From: UBA11524 sp964547515
GTDB taxonomy: Bacteria > Bacillota > Clostridia > Christensenellales > Aristaeellaceae
Length of the DNA: 10,319 nt
Reading direction: 5' to 3'
Assembly: GCA_964547515.1 (NCBI GenBank)
Contig: CAZJOA010000101.1
Location: 1-10,319, forward strand
The translations under genes and the position numbers were made by a program. A model generated the notes under the pieces. It was given only the letters and a program-made list of their open reading frames with translations. It did no database searches and was not told the DNA's origin. Shown in pieces: positions 6,668-10,319 of this stretch (position 1 is its first letter; every line of letters starts with the position of its first letter).

Positions 6668-7486
6668 ATGAGTACCGCATGGATCATCGCGTCCGGTAAG
6701 GGCGGCGTAGGCAAAAGCACCATCACGGCCTGCACGGGTCAGCAAATGGCCCGTGATGGCCTGAAGGTCTGCATCGTGGACGGCGACGTGGGGCTTCGCG
6801 ACCAGGACGCCATCCTCGGCCTGGAGAACCGCATCGTCTTCGACCTGCTCGACGTGGCGCAGGACACCTGCCGCCTGGAGCAGGCACTCATCAGCCCCAC
6901 CGAGCAGGAGCGCCTCAGCCTCCTGCCCGCCAGCCAGTTCGCCCGCGCAAAGGAGCTCAAGCCCGGCGCTTTCCGCCGCATCCTCAAGCAGCTCAAGCTG
7001 CGCTTCGACATCGTCCTCATCGACTGTCCCGCCGGTATCGAACGCAGTCTGCGCGGCCTGCTGAACGAGGAGATCGACGAGTGCGTCCTGGTCTGCACAC
7101 CGGATGACGTGTGCATCCGCAACGCCGAACGCACCGCCAGCGTGATGGCCGACAAGGGTCTGCCGCGTCCCCGGGTGATCGTCAACCGGCTGGACGAGGC
7201 GCTGGTTCGATCGGGCGAGATGTACGCCGCGGCGACGGTGGCCGCGACCCTCGACCTGGCACTGCTGGGTGAAGTGCCCGACGACCCCTTCGTCTACCGC
7301 GCGGCACTGACCCATCAGCCGCTGATGCACATCGACTGCGAGGCGCGTGACGCACTGGTGCGCATCGCCCGCCGCATGTCCCACCGGGAGGATGCGCCCC
7401 TCCCCGGCATCGGCACCCAGCGCCTGAACTGGTTTCGCCGCCTTTTCCAACCCACCCTCAAGGAGGTCAGGCATATTGATCGCTGA
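6668..7486 (+). CDS. minD: MinD-type ParA/Mrp-family ATPase
   Basis: MinD is a membrane-cycling ATPase that normally recruits the division inhibitor MinC and is displaced by MinE or positioned by DivIVA/MinJ. The 272-residue protein has the deviant Walker A GKGGVGKST with signature Lys11 and Lys16. Switch I is DGDVGLRDQD (38-47) with Asp38 and Asp40, then ILGLENRIVFDLLDV. Switch II is DCPAGIE (119-125). Near the C terminus, L-N-W-F-R-R-L-F (253-260) forms the expected amphipathic membrane-targeting helix, followed by an unusual charged end (KEVRHIDR) encoded by the rodA ribosome site. The canonical GLRNLD switch reads GLRDQD. AAGGAGG (6656-6662) lies 5 nt before ATG. No minC precedes it and no minE follows it. 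An FlhG-like ATPase is less likely given the high identity to MinD motifs and the operon context. Confidence 0.92.
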   Translation: MSTAWIIASGKGGVGKSTITACTGQQMARDGLKVCIVDGDVGLRDQDAILGLENRIVFDLLDVAQDTCRLEQALISPTEQERLSLLPASQFARAKELKPGAFRRILKQLKLRFDIVLIDCPAGIERSLRGLLNEEIDECVLVCTPDDVCIRNAERTASVMADKGLPRPRVIVNRLDEALVRSGEMYAAATVAATLDLALLGEVPDDPFVYRAALTHQPLMHIDCEARDALVRIARRMSHREDAPLPGIGTQRLNWFRRLFQPTLKEVRHIDR

Positions 7487-8678
7487 AAACAGACGAGCCC
7501 GCGCACACCTCGACCTGCCGCTGATCTTCCTGGTCGGCGCGATGTCCGTCTTCGGTGTCCTCGCGGTGTGCGTCGCCACCTATTCCACCACCTCCACCGC
7601 CGAGACCTGGCTGGAGCACATCCTCGAATCATCCTCCGCCATGCGTCAGTGCTTCTTCCTCATGCTCGCGCCCATCATCGTCGCCGTCATCGTCAACATC
7701 CCCTTCCACATCATCAAGCGCTTCACCAGGCTGGCCTATCTCGGTGGCACATTCCTGGTGCTCTTCACCTGGGTGACAAACGGTGCGGAGGGTGTCAAGG
7801 CCTGGACCGATGTCATCTGGGGCTACACCATTCAGCCCTCGGAATTCATCAAGCTCGCCATGATCCTCATGCTCGCCCTGGAGCTCTCAAAGGACGATCA
7901 GCCCATGAGCACGCTGAAGGACTTCATCCGCATCATGGCGCTCATCCTCGTGCCCGGTGTCATCATCCTGGCCTCCGGTGAGACCGGTTCGCTGATCGTT
8001 ATCGTCTTCCTCGCGGCCATCATGATGTTCTTCTCCAATGTGAACATGAAGCTCCTGCTGACCATGGCGGCCGCCGTGGTGCTGTTGATCCTGGCGGTGT
8101 ACGGCTTCGTTGTGGCCACGGGCGTGGATGACTACCGCATCAACCGCATTCTGGCCTTCCTGAACCCCGAGCTGTCCCCCCTGGGCGACGCATACCAAAT
8201 GCGGCAGAGTCAGATCACCATCGGCTCGGGCGGACTGACCGGCATCGGGCGCTTCGTCGATGGCGCGATGAGTCAGCTCAACTATGTCCCGGCGGACTGG
8301 ACCGACTTCATCTACGCCACCATCGGCGAGGCCTGGGGCTTCGTCGGCAGCTGCCTCGTGCTGGTGATGTATCTGCTCATCATCCTGCGCATGCTCTATC
8401 TGGCGCGCTACACCTACGACAAATACGGCATGCTCATCATCATCGGCGTGATGGGGATGCTGCTCTTCCATGTGTTCGAAAATGTCGGCATGACGCTGGG
8501 GCTGATGCCCATCACGGGCATTCCGCTGCCCTTCCTGTCCTACGGCGGCTCGAACATGACCACCAACATGGGCGGCATCGCGCTGGTGCTCAACGTCACC
8601 CGCAACCGCAGCCTGACCGCTGCCATTTCCACCCCCCAGACCGACACCAATACCGTCCGCTATATCCGCCGCCGATAA
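7476..8678 (+). CDS. rodA: RodA, SEDS-family peptidoglycan glycosyltransferase
   Basis: RodA polymerises lipid II into glycan strands and works with PBP2. The 400-residue product is polytopic, consistent with ten membrane segments. SEDS signatures are IQPSEFIKLAMIL, QSQITIGSGGLTGIG, VPADWTDFIYA with the catalytic aspartate at Asp277 (equivalent to E. coli FtsW D297), and GLMPITGIPLPFLSYGGSN near the C terminus. The usual PDLGT loop is changed to SGETGS (167-172). Pairing with PBP2 and MreBCD favours RodA over FtsW. Translation most likely starts at TTG 7476, 9 nt after AAGGAGG (7460-7466), inside the end of minD. The 11-nt overlap suggests coupled translation. It is the last gene of the operon; the terminator begins 8 nt after its stop. 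Confidence 0.93.
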   Translation: MIAENRRARAHLDLPLIFLVGAMSVFGVLAVCVATYSTTSTAETWLEHILESSSAMRQCFFLMLAPIIVAVIVNIPFHIIKRFTRLAYLGGTFLVLFTWVTNGAEGVKAWTDVIWGYTIQPSEFIKLAMILMLALELSKDDQPMSTLKDFIRIMALILVPGVIILASGETGSLIVIVFLAAIMMFFSNVNMKLLLTMAAAVVLLILAVYGFVVATGVDDYRINRILAFLNPELSPLGDAYQMRQSQITIGSGGLTGIGRFVDGAMSQLNYVPADWTDFIYATIGEAWGFVGSCLVLVMYLLIILRMLYLARYTYDKYGMLIIIGVMGMLLFHVFENVGMTLGLMPITGIPLPFLSYGGSNMTTNMGGIALVLNVTRNRSLTAAISTPQTDTNTVRYIRRR

Positions 8679-8686
8679 GCCAACAC

Positions 8687-8732
8687 AAAACCCCGCATGC
8701 TTCCCTGACAGAGAGGCATGCGGGGTTTTTTT
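8687..8732 (+). terminator. Rho-independent terminator, probably bidirectional
   Basis: A perfect 14-bp inverted repeat (8687-8700 with 8716-8729), rich in G/C at its core (CCCCGCATGC), closes a 15-nt loop and runs into seven Ts (8726-8732). It starts 8 nt after the rodA stop and ends the operon. The four As at the base of the left arm give TTTT on the minus strand, so it can also stop the convergent nagD-type gene, which ends at 8739, though that U-tract is weaker. Confidence 0.95.
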
Positions 8733-8738
8733 GTTCGA

Positions 8739-9539
8739 TCACAGCTCGGGGATCATGTCCGCCAGCCGGTCAAAGATGAAATGGGGCTGCACGTCGGATG
8801 CGGCCACGTCCGCCAGGGTGGCTTCGCCGGACAGCACGAGGATGCCCGTCATGCCATGGCGGACGCCGGTCGCCACGTCCGTATAGAGCCGGTCGCCCAC
8901 CATGGCCATTTCGCCCGGCGCATGACCCGTTCGCGCCACGGCCTCCCGGACGATGCCCTCATGGGGCTTCCCCAGGATGACATCCGCCTTGCGTCCCGTG
9001 CTGGCTTCGATCAGCGCCATGAACGCCCCCACATCCGGGATGAACCCCGTCTCCGTGGGACAGTTGAAGTCCGGATGGGTCGCGATGTAGGGCTTCCCGG
9101 CGCGAATGTGGTCGCAGATGCGGCAGAGCTTGGCGTAGTCCAGCGTGGTGTCGAAGGCGACAAGCACATAGTCCGGCGCGTCCTCGGTGAACGTCAGCCC
9201 CATGGCGGTCAGCTCCGCACGGAGGACTTCATTGCCCAGCAGATCACCCCGTCCGCCCGGAAAACGCTCCAGCAGATAATGCGCTGCAGCATGTCCGCTG
9301 GTGATGACCTGATGCCGATACGGCTCGGGCACGCCCATCCGCGTCAGCTTCGCCACATAGGCATCAGCCGATTTGGACGAATTGTTCGTCACGAACCATG
9401 CGTCCCGTCCCGTGCGCCGCACTGCCTCCAGGAAGTCCAGCGAACCCGGCAGCAGCCGTTCCCCCAGATAAAACGTGCCGTCCATGTCCAGCAGAAAGCA
9501 CCGCACGCCGGACAGTCCCTCGCGGATGGCCTGTGTCAA
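8739..9539 (-). CDS. NagD/AraL-type HAD-IIA hydrolase (sugar or nucleotide phosphatase)
   Basis: This is a 266-residue cytoplasmic HAD-superfamily phosphatase of subfamily IIA. Motif I is DMDGTFY with nucleophile Asp18 and acid/base Asp20. Motif II is Thr51 in FVTNNSS. Motif III is Lys191 in LGKPHEGI, and motif IV is GDRLYTD with Asp216 and Asp221. The C2-type cap lies between motifs II and III and contains THPDFNCPTETGFIPDVGAF, a typical NagD-family stretch. Relatives dephosphorylate sugar phosphates, nucleoside monophosphates or 4-nitrophenylphosphate; the natural substrate cannot be read from sequence. The start is TTG at 9539-9537, preceded 8 nt away by AAGGGGGG (9555-9548 on the minus strand). 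A GTG at residue 12, with GAGGG before it, is a possible shorter start. It converges on the rodA operon and is divergent from the phage-like gene. It appears monocistronic. Confidence 0.9.
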   Translation of the reverse strand: MTQAIREGLSGVRCFLLDMDGTFYLGERLLPGSLDFLEAVRRTGRDAWFVTNNSSKSADAYVAKLTRMGVPEPYRHQVITSGHAAAHYLLERFPGGRGDLLGNEVLRAELTAMGLTFTEDAPDYVLVAFDTTLDYAKLCRICDHIRAGKPYIATHPDFNCPTETGFIPDVGAFMALIEASTGRKADVILGKPHEGIVREAVARTGHAPGEMAMVGDRLYTDVATGVRHGMTGILVLSGEATLADVAASDVQPHFIFDRLADMIPEL

Positions 9540-9571
9540 CCGTGTCGCCCCCCTTTTCGTGTTCTCCCCCT

Positions 9572-9600
9572 ATTTTATCACATTTTTCAGGGCTTGAAAA
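9572..9600 (-). promoter_or_regulatory. Predicted promoter of the NagD-type gene
   Basis: Read on the minus strand, TTTTCA (9600-9595) and TAAAAT (9577-9572) are separated by 17 bp. The -10 matches five of six consensus bases and is preceded by TGA, making it an extended -10. The -35 matches four of six. Transcription would start near 9565, giving a short leader of about 26 nt before the TTG start. This is a sequence-only prediction. Confidence 0.6.
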
Positions 9601-9615
9601 GGGCGATTTTCCCCC

Positions 9616-9643
9616 TGTCAGCGGGTGTCAATGCCTGTCAGCG
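9616..9643 (+). repeat. Three TGTCA direct repeats at 10-bp spacing (operator-like)
   Basis: TGTCA occurs at 9616-9620, 9626-9630 and 9636-9640. The first and third copies extend to TGTCAGCG and the middle reads TGTCAATG. The exact 10-bp period puts all three on one face of the DNA helix. The array lies between the two divergent promoters, ending 6 bp before the predicted -35 of the phage-like gene. Direct repeats at about one helical turn are typical of OmpR/PhoB-family response regulators, and TGTCA resembles the PhoB box half-site, although Pho boxes repeat every 11 bp. The regulator is unknown. Confidence 0.5.
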
Positions 9644-9649
9644 ATTTTC

Positions 9650-9678
9650 TTTACGCAAACAATGGTTCGTGTTATCAT
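9650..9678 (+). promoter_or_regulatory. Predicted promoter of the phage baseplate-like gene
   Basis: TTTACG (9650-9655) and TATCAT (9673-9678) are 17 bp apart. The -10 matches five of six consensus bases with TGT directly before it, again an extended -10. The -35 matches four of six. Transcription would start near 9685, about 60 nt before the ATG at 9746. The direct repeats at 9616-9643 sit just upstream, where an activator would bind. Confidence 0.55.
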
Positions 9679-9745
9679 GGTATGGGCCGGTTCGGGAAGC
9701 AATCCGATCCGGCTTTCCGGCAGCAAAATGCACAAGGAGGAGAAC

Positions 9746-10319
9746 ATGAACGGAATCACATCCATCATCACGCGGACGATCGATCTTGACCAGGGTGTCG
9801 GCAAACCCGAGGCGCTCCGGCAGCATCTGGTCTACGCCAACGCCCAGGCGCACACCTTCCGCCTGACCTGCACACGCGGCGGCGAACCCGTTTCGCTGGA
9901 CGGCATGCAGTGCATGGGCTATGTCCGCCGCAAGGACGGCGTGACCATCCCGGTGGACGGCATCGCCGAGGGCAGCACCGCCAGCGTCACCCTGACCGCG
10001 CCTTGCTACGCCGTGCCGGGGGGCACGCTCATCAGCGTGGAGCTGATCGACGGGGAATGCCGCGCGACGCATGCCCTGTGGGTGGCGGAGGTGGAATGCC
10101 CCGTCACGGACGAGATCGGCGGGGATGCGGCGGTGTCCATCAGCGAAACGCTGGAACGGCTGGACGCGGCGGACGCGCAGATCGACGCATGCGAGGCGGC
10201 GACGGAGGCGGCGGTGGAGGCGGTGGACACCCTTGACACCAAGGCCAACCAGTTCGGCATGTTAGGCGGGAACTACACCCTGACGGTAGGGGCGGAGGAG
10301 ATCGTCATCGACGCAACCG
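9746..10319 (+). CDS. Phage baseplate/tail-like protein, BppU N-terminal type (partial)
   Basis: The reading frame is open for 191 codons and runs off the right edge, so the C terminus is missing. AAGGAGG (9734-9740) lies 5 nt before ATG. Residues about 10-118 form a beta-rich domain resembling the N-terminal domain of phage baseplate upper proteins (BppU/DUF2479 type). Supporting features are HLVYANAQAHTFRLTCTRGGEPVSL in shortened form (HLVY, AHTFRLT, GGEPVSL), a G-Y-V-R-R segment, and ACYAV-like TAPCYAVPGG (84-93). A helical, probably coiled-coil stretch follows (about 131-168, rich in Ala, Glu and Asp), then a second beta segment starting at GGNYTLTV. In phages such proteins join the baseplate to receptor-binding or fibre domains. 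Here the gene has its own predicted promoter beside a housekeeping region. It may mark the start of a prophage remnant, a tail-like particle locus or a lone captured gene. Function beyond fold resemblance is inferred. Confidence 0.7.
   Translation, partial: MNGITSIITRTIDLDQGVGKPEALRQHLVYANAQAHTFRLTCTRGGEPVSLDGMQCMGYVRRKDGVTIPVDGIAEGSTASVTLTAPCYAVPGGTLISVELIDGECRATHALWVAEVECPVTDEIGGDAAVSISETLERLDAADAQIDACEAATEAAVEAVDTLDTKANQFGMLGGNYTLTVGAEEIVIDAT

Noticed and set aside
4028..7579. A very long open frame on the minus strand (1183 codons) opposite PBP2 and minD
   Set aside because: It is a shadow of G/C-biased codons on the + strand. The composition is dominated by Gly, Val, Asp, Ala and His, no family motif is visible, and the + strand genes there have complete catalytic motifs.
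9686..9721. Imperfect inverted repeat (GCCGG and CCGGC) in the leader of the phage-like gene
   Set aside because: The inner arms do not align without several bulges. It is weak in G/C-rich DNA and has no T-tract.
1..10319. CRISPR array, tRNA, rRNA, insertion sequence or known riboswitch
   Set aside because: I looked for regularly spaced long repeats, tRNA-like cloverleafs, transposase motifs and known aptamer cores and saw none.

Overview
The window is a compact, high-G+C bacterial chromosomal segment with strong G/C preference at third codon positions. Most genes have Shine-Dalgarno sequences of the AGGAGG type, and the gene order is maf-mreB-mreC-mreD-PBP2-minD-rodA. That order is typical of Bacillota, especially Clostridia and relatives. 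I infer a high-G+C clostridial organism, possibly from the gut, because the gene at the right edge resembles tail/baseplate genes common in gut phages. The species cannot be named from the sequence.

Region 1 (1-171) holds an extended -10 promoter and a short leader with a weak hairpin. Region 2 (172-8678) is one tightly packed operon of seven genes on the + strand. Gaps are 38 nt or less and minD overlaps rodA by 11 nt. It ends at a strong hairpin/T-tract terminator (8687-8732). The genes encode a Maf nucleotide pyrophosphatase, the MreB/MreC/MreD elongasome scaffold, the class B transpeptidase PBP2, the MinD ATPase, and the SEDS glycosyltransferase RodA. Together they make the lateral-wall synthesis machine, plus one division-site or membrane-positioning ATPase. 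Region 3 is a convergent minus-strand gene for a NagD-type HAD phosphatase (8739-9539). Region 4 (9540-9745) is a divergent regulatory region with two predicted extended -10 promoters and three TGTCA direct repeats at exact 10-bp spacing. Region 5 (9746 to the window end) is the start of a phage baseplate/tail-like gene (BppU N-terminal type), open at the right edge.

The gene content is familiar but several proteins deviate from their families. MreB lacks the catalytic glutamate (Lys134), the interdomain aspartate (Thr183) and two of the three glycines of its adenosine motif (GRV at 286-288), so it may be a slow or inactive ATPase. MreC carries a roughly 150-residue acidic and lysine-rich cytoplasmic extension and a roughly 115-residue Pro/Thr/Ser-rich outer tail. 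PBP2 has a helical insertion between its SxN and KTG motifs. MinD stands without minC or minE. No CRISPR array, tRNA, rRNA or insertion sequence was seen, and I see no wholly new multi-gene system. The best leads are the degenerate MreB within an altered elongasome and the TGTCA repeat array.
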